A DNA stretch of 55,023 nt from Rhodoblastus acidophilus (GCF_009720655.1 NZ_WNKS01000025.1:1-55023); one strand, 5' to 3'; shown: positions 20,765 through 30,143, counted from the stretch's first letter. Made by a program: numbers and translations. Notes: generated by a model from the letters alone, not told the origin.

Positions 20765-22780
20765 ATGTCGGCTATCGCCGGTGTGCTCGACGCGCTGGCG
20801 GAGCGTCTTGTTCTCGCGCCACCGATGCCATTGTCAGAGTGGATGGCGGAAAACATCGTTTTGGTCGACGGCCCCGCCGCGGGCCAACTCTGGAGCGCGA
20901 AGGGCGCGCCCTATCTCGTCGAGATTGCCGACTGTCTTGGCGACGATCATCCGTGCAACCTGGTCACGGTGCGAAAGAGCCAGCAGACCGGCGCTTCCAT
21001 TCTGGCGCTCGCATGGTGTCTCTACATCGCTGATCGCGAACCGGCGAACACGCTTTACGCTGTGCCGGGGATCGACGCGCTGCGCGACCTCAACGCGGGA
21101 AAGCTGCAGCCACTTATTGACGCGTGGCAGCGTCGGACCGGTCGTGACGTTATCGAGCCGCAGACGTCGCGCTCTGGCTCAGGCTCCACAACATACGAAA
21201 AGGTTTTCTCGCGCGGCCGCCTCTGGCTCGGTAACGCCAACGCGGTAATGGACCTTTCGTCCAAGACGGCCAAAAAAGGCGTCAAGGACGAGGTGTCGAA
21301 GTGGCAGGACATTCCGGGTTATGGCGACCCAGAAACCTTGTTTTTTGGGCGTTTTACGGCTTTCAGACGGCGGCGAAACTGGAAAATTCTGGAGATTTCG
21401 ACGCCGGAGGTCGATTCCGGCGACGAACTGGGGGAGGCTCCTGGTCATTGCCGGGTTGACCGATCCTTCAAGCGCTCGGATCAGCGATTTTGGCATTGCC
21501 AATGTCCGAATTGCGAGGGATGGTTCGTGCACGAGTTCCGTTTCCTCGAAATCGATGAGGAGCGGCCGCACAAGACAGCCTATGTCTGCCAGAATTGCGG
21601 CACGCTGATCGATGATGCGTCGCGAGTGCCGATGATCCGGGCCGGCGAGTGGCGGGCGACGGCGACGGGTGAGAACCGCCATCCTGGTTTTCACATCGAC
21701 GCCTTCATTTCGCTGATGATGTCCTATGAGGCGATAGCCGAGGACTGGCTCAAGCAGCGCAAAAAAGGCGAGATCGGCCGCAAGGATTATTGGAACCTGG
21801 TTCTCGGCCTGCCCTACCAGTTCCGGGGCGACGCGCCGGACCATGTACGGCTGATGGAGCGCCGCGAAGAGGGTCTAACGCGTGGCCATATTCCGCCTCG
21901 CGGGCTCATCCTGCTGGCGGCGGCTGACGTGCAGATGCGCGGCATCTGGCTGGAAATCATTGCGATCGCGCCGGATCGGCAGACATGGGTGGTGGACGCG
22001 CTTTATCTCGACGGCTCGACAGAATCTCCTGACGGAGACGCATTCGAGAAGCTTCGGGCGCAGACGCTTAACCGGGAATTTCCCGACGCCTTCGGGCGGA
22101 TGCGCAAAATTGACGCGCTCGGCGTGGACTCCGGCTACCGGTCGCATGTGGTTTACGCGTGGGTGCGAAGCAACCAGCGGCTTCACATTGACACCGGGCA
22201 GGATATGGTTCTGGCGCTCGACGGGCGCGACGGTTGGGGCAAGCCGCCGATCGGCACACCGAGCCTGATGGATATCGATCTGGCTGGGCACAAGGCCAAG
22301 AAAGGCGTCAAGCTCTGGCCGGTCGGTACATGGCCGCTGAAAGGGGCGTTTTATTCCGACCTGCACAAGCTCGGGGTGAAGTCAGGCGCATCGGCCGATC
22401 CGGAAGGCTATTGTCATTTTGGCATGTGGCTTGACGAAGAATATTTCAGGCAAATCACTGCCGAATACATGGCTGATGAGGCTTATCGCGGCCGCTCAAG
22501 GAAAGTCTGGAAGCGGGCCTATGAAGACAACCATTTGCTCGATTGCAGGATCTACAATCTGGCTTTAGCCGAATATCTCGGTCTGTCGAGCACCACGGAT
22601 GTCGAATGGGCGCATCTCGCGCGTCGGCGTGGCTTGCCTGACGACGCTATAGCCAACGACCTCTTTGCGGCGCGCCCTATCGCTGGCGCCGCCGATAAGC
22701 CGCCGCCGATACCATTGCCGTCAGCGGAAGACGAACCCGACGATCCGTTCGAGCGCCTGGCGCGCTTTAATCAGGGATGA
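20765..22780 (+). CDS. terminase large subunit, gpA family, 671 aa
   Basis: ATP-driven packaging motor and nuclease. An N-terminal ATPase contains a gpA-type Walker A variant (VRKSQQTGAS, 69-78). A zinc site (CQCPNCEGW...YVCQNCGTL) follows near 240-280. The C-terminal nuclease carries acidic residues in LAAADVQMRG (~388) and GVDSGYRS (~455). Length is close to lambda gpA (641). Its TGA overlaps the gpW ATG. Confidence 0.93.
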   Translation: MSAIAGVLDALAERLVLAPPMPLSEWMAENIVLVDGPAAGQLWSAKGAPYLVEIADCLGDDHPCNLVTVRKSQQTGASILALAWCLYIADREPANTLYAVPGIDALRDLNAGKLQPLIDAWQRRTGRDVIEPQTSRSGSGSTTYEKVFSRGRLWLGNANAVMDLSSKTAKKGVKDEVSKWQDIPGYGDPETLFFGRFTAFRRRRNWKILEISTPEVDSGDELGEAPGHCRVDRSFKRSDQRFWHCQCPNCEGWFVHEFRFLEIDEERPHKTAYVCQNCGTLIDDASRVPMIRAGEWRATATGENRHPGFHIDAFISLMMSYEAIAEDWLKQRKKGEIGRKDYWNLVLGLPYQFRGDAPDHVRLMERREEGLTRGHIPPRGLILLAAADVQMRGIWLEIIAIAPDRQTWVVDALYLDGSTESPDGDAFEKLRAQTLNREFPDAFGRMRKIDALGVDSGYRSHVVYAWVRSNQRLHIDTGQDMVLALDGRDGWGKPPIGTPSLMDIDLAGHKAKKGVKLWPVGTWPLKGAFYSDLHKLGVKSGASADPEGYCHFGMWLDEEYFRQITAEYMADEAYRGRSRKVWKRAYEDNHLLDCRIYNLALAEYLGLSSTTDVEWAHLARRRGLPDDAIANDLFAARPIAGAADKPPPIPLPSAEDEPDDPFERLARFNQG

Positions 22781-23010
22781 ATATGGCCGCTGTTCCGATG
22801 GAGACGCTGACGCAGTGGCTCACTGAAGCCCGCACCGCGCTGCATCAATTGCAGATCGGTCGCCGGAGCGTCGAGGTGCGCGAAGGCGAGAAGTGGGTGA
22901 CCTATACCACTGCCACTGTCAGCGAATTACGCGGTTATGTCGCCCGGCTTGAGGCGCAGATTGCGAACGGCGGGACCTATAGTCCCTCCGGCGTCGGGAT
23001 TGTGTTCTGA
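22777..23010 (+). CDS. gpW-like head-tail joining protein, 77 aa
   Basis: Small head-completion protein placed, as in lambda, between terminase and portal. WLTEARTALHQLQIGRRSVE and SELRGYVARLEAQIANGG match the two-helix gpW pattern, joined by a short hairpin. Its ATG overlaps the terminase TGA (ATGA) and its stop abuts the portal ATG. Confidence 0.85.
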   Translation: MNMAAVPMETLTQWLTEARTALHQLQIGRRSVEVREGEKWVTYTTATVSELRGYVARLEAQIANGGTYSPSGVGIVF

Positions 23011-24671
23011 TGAACGCGCCCGCCAACCTGCGCGTCCACTGGAGCGCGACCTACGAGCCCCAGGCGGCTGCCATATCGTCTTCGACGGCGCGGCCGGCGC
23101 CCGCCAGCACGGCTTACACGGCGTCTTCCGGCATGACGCAGGAGTTGGCGGCGTTCTGGCCGGCGATGACGTCGGGCGATTCCGCCACGCTTCCGAACCA
23201 GCGGATCGCGCTCGACCGCACGCGACATCTTGTCCGCAACGATCCGCACGCCACAGCGGCGATCATGCGGTTGGTCGACATGGTTGTCGGCGCCGGCTGG
23301 CAATGTGTACCGACGCCGGACGCGAGAGCATTGGGGATAGACCCGAAAACGGCGCGCGAAATCGGTCGCGTGATCCGGTCGGAATGGAAGCTGTTTTCGC
23401 GCGACCCTCGCAAATTTGCCGATGCGCGTCGGCGGTTGTCGCTCAACGGGTTGTTGCGCCTTGCGGCGCGCACCTTTGCAATCGGCGGCGAGGCGACATC
23501 CGCGATCAAATACGACCGCCGCCGCGTCGAAAAGCTTGGCGCGCGCTATGCGACTTGCGTCGCGCAGATCGACCCGGACCGGGTTTGCAATCCGAAAAAC
23601 GCCGCCGACAGTTTGAAAATTCGCGGCGGCGTCGAGTTCGACCGCGACGGCGTCCCTGTCGCCTATCATGTCCGCAACGGCCATATCGCGGATTGGTGGG
23701 CGTCCGTGCAGGCGCAGACCTGGACCCGAATCGAGCGTGAGACATCTTGGGGCCGCCCGGTGTTCATTCACGCGTTCGAGCCGGAGCGCGAGGACCAGAC
23801 CCGCGCCGTCACGCCGTTTGCCGCGCTGGTTTCGCGCTTGCGCATGATCGGGAAGCACGGCGACACCGAGCTGGCCAACGCCACCGCCAACGCGTTGCTC
23901 GCGGCCTTTGTTTATTCCGATCTTCCGGATGAGGAAGTTGCGTCGCGTCTTGCCGCTGGCGGCAAGGAGTCGAGTGTGCGCGCGTCCTACATGACGCGCG
24001 CGCTGGATTATCTGGAGAAAAACCCGGCTGTACTCGGCGGCGTGCGCATCCCGATCATGCCGCCGGGGCACAAGATTTCGCTGAACAACGCGCCGCGCCC
24101 GACGACGGCGTTCCATGCGTTTCAATCCGCCTTCCTGCAGTCGATCGCGGCGGCTCTCGGCCTGTCGTACGAGCAGCTTTCGATGGACTGGAGCCGCACG
24201 AACTATTCGTCGGCGCGCGCCGCCTTGAATGAGGTCTGGCGCGCCATCAAGAGATTACAGGCGGTGTTCGCCGAGCAATATGTGCAGCCAATTTATCTCG
24301 CCTTTCTCGAGGAGGCGTTCGACAAAGGCTATGTCGTCGCGCCCGAAGGCGCGCCGGATTTTTGGGGCATGCCGGAAGCTTATGCGTCAGTGCGCTGGAT
24401 CGGTCCCGGGCGCGGCTACGTGGACCCGGTCAAGGAAGCCGAAGGCGCCGCGCTGCGCATGGAGGGATTGACGTCCAATCTCGAAACCGAGTGCGCTGAT
24501 CAGTCTATCGACTGGGAAGAAAACATCGAGCAGATCGCTTTCGAAAATGACGTTCTCAAAGAAAACGGTTTGTCGCGCATGTCCATCGTCGCCGCCGTGC
24601 AGGCGAACAAGGGCGTTAAGCCCGATTCCGAGGAAGCGACCGGCCCGGCCGGCGCGGGCGAACAAACTTAG
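23010..24671 (+). CDS. portal protein, lambda gpB family, 553 aa
   Basis: Forms the dodecameric portal at one capsid vertex. Recognisable lambda-portal features are RHLVRNDPHATAAIMRLVDM, then WKLFSRDP, VFIHAFEPEREDQTRAV, a helical GLSYEQLSMDWSRTNYSSAR segment and GPGRGYVDPVKEAEG near the end. Length is close to lambda gpB (533). It is followed by a 350-base stretch without a gene. Confidence 0.93.
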   Translation: MNAPANLRVHWSATYEPQAAAISSSTARPAPASTAYTASSGMTQELAAFWPAMTSGDSATLPNQRIALDRTRHLVRNDPHATAAIMRLVDMVVGAGWQCVPTPDARALGIDPKTAREIGRVIRSEWKLFSRDPRKFADARRRLSLNGLLRLAARTFAIGGEATSAIKYDRRRVEKLGARYATCVAQIDPDRVCNPKNAADSLKIRGGVEFDRDGVPVAYHVRNGHIADWWASVQAQTWTRIERETSWGRPVFIHAFEPEREDQTRAVTPFAALVSRLRMIGKHGDTELANATANALLAAFVYSDLPDEEVASRLAAGGKESSVRASYMTRALDYLEKNPAVLGGVRIPIMPPGHKISLNNAPRPTTAFHAFQSAFLQSIAAALGLSYEQLSMDWSRTNYSSARAALNEVWRAIKRLQAVFAEQYVQPIYLAFLEEAFDKGYVVAPEGAPDFWGMPEAYASVRWIGPGRGYVDPVKEAEGAALRMEGLTSNLETECADQSIDWEENIEQIAFENDVLKENGLSRMSIVAAVQANKGVKPDSEEATGPAGAGEQT

Positions 24672-25020
24672 AAATACCCAGAGAGGGCGGTCTGGTAAGG
24701 CTCGCAAGGCCCCCAGCACTCTTTGAGGACCCTGGCGGCAGTCAGGTGTAGGGGTTCAGCCCGCCGCCCGAATTTGAAACGAGCTTTTCTTACGAACCTA
24801 TTCCCGCAGGAGCGACGGTGAGGCCCCTTAAGAAGGATCAGCTTCAGCCTATCGGGGTGGCGGGTGAGGGAGAAAGAATGGGGCGCATATCGGTTCGTTA
24901 AAGCGCTCTCCCCACCCGGGGGTTGTAGTTGGGTTGACCGCAAGCCTTGCAGGCCCGGGAAGCGGTGACAGGTCGGAAAGACGGCCATCAGTTTCGCCCG
25001 AGCGGGCAGAGAGTTCCAAA
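24672..25020. other. 349-base non-coding gap inside the head operon
   Basis: No plus-strand frame looks coding except a possible 27-codon GTG ORF near 24818 (VRPLKKDQLQPIGVAGEG). The minus-strand frames are proline- and arginine-rich shadows. The region has short GC-rich dyads, for example CCAGA...TCTGG at 24678-24695. A gap this long is unusual in a packed head module. It could be a structured RNA, a degenerated inserted gene or an intron remnant; none can be proved here. Confidence 0.5.
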
Positions 25021-26286
25021 ATGCCCCAAACCCTCCGCGTCGCCTCGCTGGTGTTCAATCAGCCGTTGATGGTCGAGCCCAGCGCCGCCGAGGCGCTGGT
25101 TTCCGGTCTTGCGGAACGCTTCGGCGTCGATCCCCTTGTCGAGATTGACGCCAGCCGTTTCGTCGGGCGCCCGTCCGGGCCTCGCGGCGAAGACGGGCGC
25201 ACCATTCCGATGTTTCGAATGGAAAGCGGCGTCGCTCTGATTTCAGTGATGGGCGAGCTGGTCAATCGCGGCGCCTGGATCGGCGCATCGAGCGGGTTGA
25301 CTTCCTATGAAGGGCTTGACGCGCAGCTCGCCGCGGCCGAGGCGGCGGAGGTTCGCGCCGTTATTCTTGACGTTAACTCGCCGGGCGGCCAGGTCGCTGG
25401 GGCGATGGAGACGGCGGCGCGGGTGCGGGCGCTTTCGGCCAAAAAGCCGGTCTATGCTTTTGTCAATGGGCTGGCGGCCTCGGCCGGCTACGCCATCGCC
25501 GCCGGCGCGTCGAAGATCGTGACGACGCCGTCGGCGGAGGTCGGCTCGATCGGCGTGATCATGGTGCATGTGGACCGGTCGGCGCAGCTGGAGAAGGCCG
25601 GCGCCAAGCCGACGATCTTCACCAAGGGCGAATTCAAAGCGGACGGCCACCCTTACGGGCCGGTGTCCGAAGAAGCGGCGGCGCGCATCGATGCGCGGTT
25701 GGAATCCGCTTACGGGCTGTTCGTTTCTTCCGTCGCGGCCTTTCGTGGGCTTTCCGAGCAAGCCGTGCGCGACACCAAAGCCGGGATTTTCATGGGGCGG
25801 GCGGCTGTCAAAGCCGGTCTCGCCGACGCCGTCGGCGGCTTGGACGACGTCTTCGCCATGATCGCCGCCGATCTGAAAGCCGAGGACGCGCTGGGGCTCG
25901 CTATGCGCGGAAATCAAGGACCGAAAAGCATGAGCGAAACCACCATCACTGCCGAGCAGCTCGCCGCTGCCGAAACCGCCGCCATGGCGCTGGGCGCCGA
26001 AGCCGAACGCAAGCGCGTCGCCGCCATTCTTGGCCATGATGCCGCGAAAGGGCGTGAGGCCCTGGCGCAGCATCTGGCGCTTCAGACCGATATGGCGCCG
26101 GAAGCCGCTGCTGCCGCGCTCGCTGCCTCGCCGCTCGCCACTGCCGCGCCGAAGACGCACCGCCTCGACGCGATCGCGCCAAACCCGGCGGTTGACGCCC
26201 AGGACAGGGACAATAGCCCGGAAGACGCCGTCGGCGCGGGCCTCGCCGCCGCCGTCGATCGCATGATCGCTCGGCCGAAGCGCTGA
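25021..26286 (+). CDS. S49-family prohead protease with scaffold tail, 421 aa
   Basis: Capsid maturation protease of the lambda gpC type. Residues ~70-240 are an SppA-like domain: ILDVNSPGGQVAGAME, nucleophile Ser154 in GLAASAGYAIAAG, VGSIGVIMVHVD, and a Lys at 202 or 206 (FTKGEFKADGHPYGPVSEE) as candidate general base. Residues ~304-421 form an Ala/Glu-rich helical scaffold that is also made separately from an internal start. I chose ATG 25021; the frame upstream is in the non-coding gap. Confidence 0.9.
   Translation: MPQTLRVASLVFNQPLMVEPSAAEALVSGLAERFGVDPLVEIDASRFVGRPSGPRGEDGRTIPMFRMESGVALISVMGELVNRGAWIGASSGLTSYEGLDAQLAAAEAAEVRAVILDVNSPGGQVAGAMETAARVRALSAKKPVYAFVNGLAASAGYAIAAGASKIVTTPSAEVGSIGVIMVHVDRSAQLEKAGAKPTIFTKGEFKADGHPYGPVSEEAAARIDARLESAYGLFVSSVAAFRGLSEQAVRDTKAGIFMGRAAVKAGLADAVGGLDDVFAMIAADLKAEDALGLAMRGNQGPKSMSETTITAEQLAAAETAAMALGAEAERKRVAAILGHDAAKGREALAQHLALQTDMAPEAAAAALAASPLATAAPKTHRLDAIAPNPAVDAQDRDNSPEDAVGAGLAAAVDRMIARPKR
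25930..26286 (+). CDS. nested scaffolding protein (Nu3-like), 118 aa
   Basis: In-frame internal ATG at 25930 with AAGGA at 25916-25920, 9 bases upstream. The product begins MSETTITAEQLAAAETA and is helical and Ala-rich, as for assembly scaffolds. Lambda makes Nu3 in the same way from within gene C. Confidence 0.68.
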   Translation: MSETTITAEQLAAAETAAMALGAEAERKRVAAILGHDAAKGREALAQHLALQTDMAPEAAAAALAASPLATAAPKTHRLDAIAPNPAVDAQDRDNSPEDAVGAGLAAAVDRMIARPKR

Positions 26287-26320
26287 GCGGCCGTTACCGC
26301 CAAACAAGGAGACACGCGCA

Positions 26321-26707
26321 ATGGTCGCTCCCGTTCGCACTTACACCCAGCCGAAAATCCTGTCCGACCTCGTCAAGTACGAAGAAGAGGTGGGCTATTC
26401 CCGCGACACCGGCACGCTGAAAGCCGGCGAAACAACCGTCATTGGCACGCCCGTCGCCCATGACGCCAACGGCAAGGTGGTGGCGTTGCCGAACGACGGG
26501 TCGCTCGCCTGCATCGGCGTTTCCATCGCTGAACGCAGCGCCGGCGTCGCCGATGTCACGGATGGCGCCCTCTACATTGCCAACAATGCGCTCTTGGCCG
26601 ATTCCGGCATCGTTTGGCCGTCCGGCATTTCCGGCGCCAACAAGACCAAGGCCGTCGGAGAGCTGCGCGCGCTTCCTGGCCCGGTCAAGGTCCGCGCCGC
26701 CGTCTGA
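26321..26707 (+). CDS. capsid decoration protein (lambda gpD-like), 128 aa
   Basis: Small beta-rich trimeric cap protein. It lies between protease and major capsid genes as in lambda. The segments GTLKAGETTVIGTPVAHD, SLACIGVSIAERS and VTDGALYIANNALLADSGIV fit the gpD/HDPD fold. AAGGAGA lies 9 bases before the ATG. Confidence 0.88.
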   Translation: MVAPVRTYTQPKILSDLVKYEEEVGYSRDTGTLKAGETTVIGTPVAHDANGKVVALPNDGSLACIGVSIAERSAGVADVTDGALYIANNALLADSGIVWPSGISGANKTKAVGELRALPGPVKVRAAV

Positions 26708-26741
26708 TGTCTTCCACCTTCTCTCTTCAAGCGAGGTCACC

Positions 26742-27788
26742 GTGACCGACATTTTGTTTCCTTATACCGCCCTGCAACTGACCGGGCAGGTCAACCGCAT
26801 TCCGAACCTCTACGGTCTGCTCAACGATCTCGACCTGTTTCCGTCGTCCGGGTCGATCTCCACTCTGATCGAAGTGCGGCGCGACGAGCATACGCTGTCC
26901 GTGCTGCCGGCCGTCGAACGCGGCGGCCCGGCTTCGGTCGCCGAACGTAAACGCGGTGACGTGCTCTATTTCGAGGTTCCGCACTTCCCGCATCTCGACA
27001 TGATCGGCCCGCGCGACCTGCAGAACATGCTGACGGTCGACGGCCGCGCCGCCAGGCCGCGCACGCTCGAGGACGAGATGGCCAAGCGCCTGCGCGCCAT
27101 CCGCAGCAAGCACGCGATCACCCGCGAATGGATTCGTATGGGCGCCCTGAAGGGCAACATCGTCGATGGCCAGGATGCCACCCTCTACAATCTGTTCGAC
27201 GCTTTCGGCTTCACCAAGGTCACCATCTATTTCAACCTCTCCAGCTCGACCACGGATGTCGACGGGCTGTGCAGCCAGTTGTTCGAGCAGATCGCCACCA
27301 ACCTGCGCGGCGAAGTGATGAGCCACGTCGAGGCCATTGTCTCTCCGGCCTTTTTCGACGCTTTCATCGGCCATCCCAAGGTGCAGAAATACTGGCTCAA
27401 CTGGTCCAACGCCGAAAAGCTGGCGCAGGTCGATCGCCAAAAGGTCGGCGGCCAGATGGGCCGCACCTTCACCTATCAGAAGATCATCTTCCGCGAATAT
27501 TACGGCGTCGCGCCGGTGAAGGTGAGCGGCTCCCTGGTGTCCAAGTCCTTCGTCACCACTGGCAAGGGCCACGCCTATCCGGCCGGAACGCTCGACACGT
27601 TCTACACCTATGACGCGCCGCCCGAGGACATCCGCTTCGTCAACGAGGCGCCCGGCCAGGAAGTGTTCATCTCGCCGAAGATCCTCGATCACGGCCAGGG
27701 CGTCGAACTGATGACGCAGTCCAACCAGCTCGCCATGGTGCGCCGCCCCGAAGTGCTGGTCGAGCTCGATTCCGGCGCGGCTCCGTGA
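26742..27788 (+). CDS. major capsid protein (lambda gpE family), 348 aa
   Basis: Main shell protein. IPNLYGLLNDLDLFP at the start, STLIEVRRDEHTLSVLP, a RAIRSKHAITREWIRMGALK helix and the C-terminal YTYDAPPEDIRFVNEAPGQE all fit the gpE family. Length is near lambda gpE (341). Start is GTG 26742 with GAGG upstream; the longer frame upstream is out of frame with gpD and not coding. Confidence 0.93.
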   Translation: MTDILFPYTALQLTGQVNRIPNLYGLLNDLDLFPSSGSISTLIEVRRDEHTLSVLPAVERGGPASVAERKRGDVLYFEVPHFPHLDMIGPRDLQNMLTVDGRAARPRTLEDEMAKRLRAIRSKHAITREWIRMGALKGNIVDGQDATLYNLFDAFGFTKVTIYFNLSSSTTDVDGLCSQLFEQIATNLRGEVMSHVEAIVSPAFFDAFIGHPKVQKYWLNWSNAEKLAQVDRQKVGGQMGRTFTYQKIIFREYYGVAPVKVSGSLVSKSFVTTGKGHAYPAGTLDTFYTYDAPPEDIRFVNEAPGQEVFISPKILDHGQGVELMTQSNQLAMVRRPEVLVELDSGAAP

Positions 27789-28291
27789 GCGCCGTCATCT
27801 GGGTTTGCGCAATAAACGAAATTCAAGATGTAGCGAGCAAGAACCAGATTAGCGCGGTTGTTTCGCTTGGAGATGCGACGGAACAGGCCCCGTTTTTTGC
27901 GGGGGTTGAGACCCTCCGGTTGGAATTCGCCGATGTAGCGCGGCGGCGGCGTGATCTTTTGCCGCCAACCGCCGCGCACGCTCGAAGGCTAATCGCATTC
28001 GCGCAATCCTGGGGCAAGCGCGACGCCATGTTGGTTCATTGCTGGCGTGGCATTGGCCGGTCTCCGGCGGCGGCTTTCATTGTCGCTTGCGCCTTATCAC
28101 CGGAGAGGGCTGAGGCGGAGATCTCCGCCGATATGTATCGGGCCAGTCCATCCATACAGCCAAACCGGCTTCTCGTCGCTCTCGGTGATGCTGTGATGGG
28201 GCGGCGTGGACGGATGATTGATGCAATTGAGCGTTTTGGCGATGGCGACGGGTTCGGCGCGCCGTTCGCCTTACCGATTGAAGGTGCGTGA
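27785..28291 (+). CDS. protein tyrosine/dual-specificity phosphatase-like, 168 aa
   Basis: Contains LVHCWRGIGRSPAAAFI (83-99), a full HCx5RS signature with Cys86 and Arg92, followed by an Ala-rich helix as in cysteine-based phosphatases. The N-terminal strand/helix pattern (AVIWVCAINEIQDV, AVVSLGDA, LRLEFADVA) also fits, with Asp50 a possible general acid. Similar stand-alone phosphatase-like proteins occur on alphaproteobacterial chromosomes. It starts at a GTG overlapping the capsid stop, so it is made with head proteins, which is unusual. Substrate unknown. Confidence 0.75.
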   Translation: MSAVIWVCAINEIQDVASKNQISAVVSLGDATEQAPFFAGVETLRLEFADVARRRRDLLPPTAAHARRLIAFAQSWGKRDAMLVHCWRGIGRSPAAAFIVACALSPERAEAEISADMYRASPSIQPNRLLVALGDAVMGRRGRMIDAIERFGDGDGFGAPFALPIEGA

Positions 28292-28292
28292 A

Positions 28293-28889
28293 ATGGCCGC
28301 TGTCCAGATTAGGATCGACGCCAGCCAATTGACCACGCTCGGCAATCTGCTGGGCGCGGCCGGCGAGAAATCGCAAACCGCGATCATGCGCGCCCTCAAC
28401 CATACCGGCAAGAAAGCCCGCATCGCGATGGTCAGGGCGCTAGTCCCGCAAACGGGCTTGAAAAACAAGACTATCAAGAAAGCGCTCGGGCAGCATACCG
28501 CTTACGACGGCAGGTCGGGCGGCGCTGCGCGGGGCGCGTATGTCATCAAGTCCAAGGGCGGCAACATCCGTCTGAAGTTTTTCAAGCCGCGTGAGGGCGG
28601 CGACGGCGTCGACGCGTCGCCGTGGAATGCTCAGCACCACTATGCCGGAGGCTTCACCAAAGTTGGCGGCGGCTTCGGTAAGAAGCGGCGCAAGAAAACA
28701 AAAAAATTCGGCGGCAACGTCATGCGAAGGGTGGGAGGCTCACGCAAGCCACTTGAGGTTGTGAAGTCAGGCCTCGACATTCCCGATGAAATGGTAACCG
28801 GCGCGTCCGCGTCGTCGTTTTATTCAACCGTGCAATCCGACCTCATGCCGCGCGTTTTCCACGAACTCTTGCGCGTAATCCCTGGCTGA
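28293..28889 (+). CDS. minor tail protein Z-like, 198 aa
   Basis: First gene of the connector/tail section. The N-terminus (IRIDASQLTTLGNLLGAAGE, IMRALNHTGKKARIAMVRAL) and a Lys/Gly-rich middle (KKRRKKTKKFGG) follow the prophage minor tail Z pattern, a protein of the head-tail junction. AAGG lies 9 bases before the ATG. Confidence 0.72.
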   Translation: MAAVQIRIDASQLTTLGNLLGAAGEKSQTAIMRALNHTGKKARIAMVRALVPQTGLKNKTIKKALGQHTAYDGRSGGAARGAYVIKSKGGNIRLKFFKPREGGDGVDASPWNAQHHYAGGFTKVGGGFGKKRRKKTKKFGGNVMRRVGGSRKPLEVVKSGLDIPDEMVTGASASSFYSTVQSDLMPRVFHELLRVIPG

Positions 28890-28893
28890 CCAG

Positions 28894-29367
28894 ATGAGTA
28901 ATTTCGCGCGGGAATGGGTGGACGCTGAAGCAGCCCTCGACGAAGCCATGGGCGAAGAATGGCGGCTCATTCCGCGCGGCGCGCCTTTGCGCGCCGATGG
29001 TCAGCCTGCGGTCAACGCTCGGCCTTCCTTGGAGGCGACCGATCGGCAACCGGTCTATTTCACCGGGCGGTTCCGGATGGTTCCAAAAGTCATCCATCCG
29101 GCCGGGCGCAACAAGCCGGCGTCCGATGTGCATCCGCTGTCCGGCGTCTCGCCCGTTCTGGCGCTTTCGGGCGCCGAGGCGCAGCGCATTCGCGATCTTT
29201 CGGGGAGCGACCCGCAGCGCGGCGACCTGGTAGCGCGGCTTGCAGACGAAGCTTTTTTTCGCGTCGAGATGACGCAACCTCTCGATCTCGGCATGGTGGA
29301 GATGACACTGGTGGCGACCAATCCGCCGGAGCTTTCGCGCACGCTCGCTGAGCCGGTTTACGACTGA
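28894..29367 (+). CDS. hypothetical head-tail connector protein, 157 aa
   Basis: Not a clear family match. It begins SNFAREWVDAEAALDEAMGE and has beta segments (QPVYFTGRFRMVPKVIHPAG, MVEMTLVATNPPELSR). Its place between the Z-like protein and the tail terminator position suggests a connector or stopper. TGATG coupling with the next gene. Confidence 0.6.
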   Translation: MSNFAREWVDAEAALDEAMGEEWRLIPRGAPLRADGQPAVNARPSLEATDRQPVYFTGRFRMVPKVIHPAGRNKPASDVHPLSGVSPVLALSGAEAQRIRDLSGSDPQRGDLVARLADEAFFRVEMTQPLDLGMVEMTLVATNPPELSRTLAEPVYD

Positions 29368-30143
29368 TGTCGCTGCAACGGACCGCTTTGCGGCTGGGCG
29401 CCTGCTGCGCCCTGCTCGCCGACCCCGTGCTCGCCGCGCGGCTGAATGGGCGCGTGTTCGATTCACGTTTGGCGATGTTCGACAGCGCGGAGCCGGTCCC
29501 GCTCATTCTGCTCTATGCGGAAGATGACGACGGCGGGGCGTTTTCCGCCAACAACGGCGGCCCGGATTTCAACCGGACGTGCGAACTGACGATGGAAATC
29601 GCCATTCGCGCCACCGATCCAGACACCGGCGACGCCGTGGTCGCTGTGTCCGACCGTGAGATGGAAGGCGATCTCGATCTGATCGAACATCGCATCGTTG
29701 GCGACGCCTCGGATATTCAAAATGGCGGGTTTTTCCTGAGCTCGGGAAATACCTATTCCAAATATCTGCGCGACCACGTCATTCGCCGCATCAGCAAGGT
29801 TTCGTCGTCGCGCTATCAAGACGACGCCACCGGGCAGCGGTTCGCGGTGCGAGTGGTGACGCTGTCCTGCGAGATGAAGACCCGTGGCGCATTTGCGGGC
29901 GTTTTGCCCGCGCCGCTGAACCTGCTCCCGCCCGCACTTGGGGCGCTCGCGGCGTTGTCGCCGCCGGCCGACGTGCTGGCGGAATTGAAACGCCTTGCGG
30001 CGCAATTCAGCGCGCCGGACGATCTCCCGAGGCTGGAAACCGTCGCCCTCACGCTCGAGCCCGGCCGCGCCGGCGGGCCCGCGTCCACCACGCCCGACCC
30101 CGCCGACCCGACCTTTGTCGCCCACCCGGAACAATCGACATGA
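29367..30143 (+). CDS. hypothetical tail-completion protein, 258 aa
   Basis: Occupies the tail terminator position before the sheath. Residues ~40-170 form an alpha/beta domain (EPVPLILLYAEDDDGGAF, ELTMEIAIRATDPD, RFAVRVVTLSCEMKT). The C-terminal ~80 residues are Pro/Ala-rich. The identity is inferred from gene order only. Confidence 0.55.
   Translation: MSLQRTALRLGACCALLADPVLAARLNGRVFDSRLAMFDSAEPVPLILLYAEDDDGGAFSANNGGPDFNRTCELTMEIAIRATDPDTGDAVVAVSDREMEGDLDLIEHRIVGDASDIQNGGFFLSSGNTYSKYLRDHVIRRISKVSSSRYQDDATGQRFAVRVVTLSCEMKTRGAFAGVLPAPLNLLPPALGALAALSPPADVLAELKRLAAQFSAPDDLPRLETVALTLEPGRAGGPASTTPDPADPTFVAHPEQST

Noticed and set aside
24668-24988. 106-residue minus-strand ORF in the head-operon gap
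   Set aside because: No start signal, opposite to operon direction, Pro/Arg/Leu-rich; more likely a shadow of non-coding DNA.
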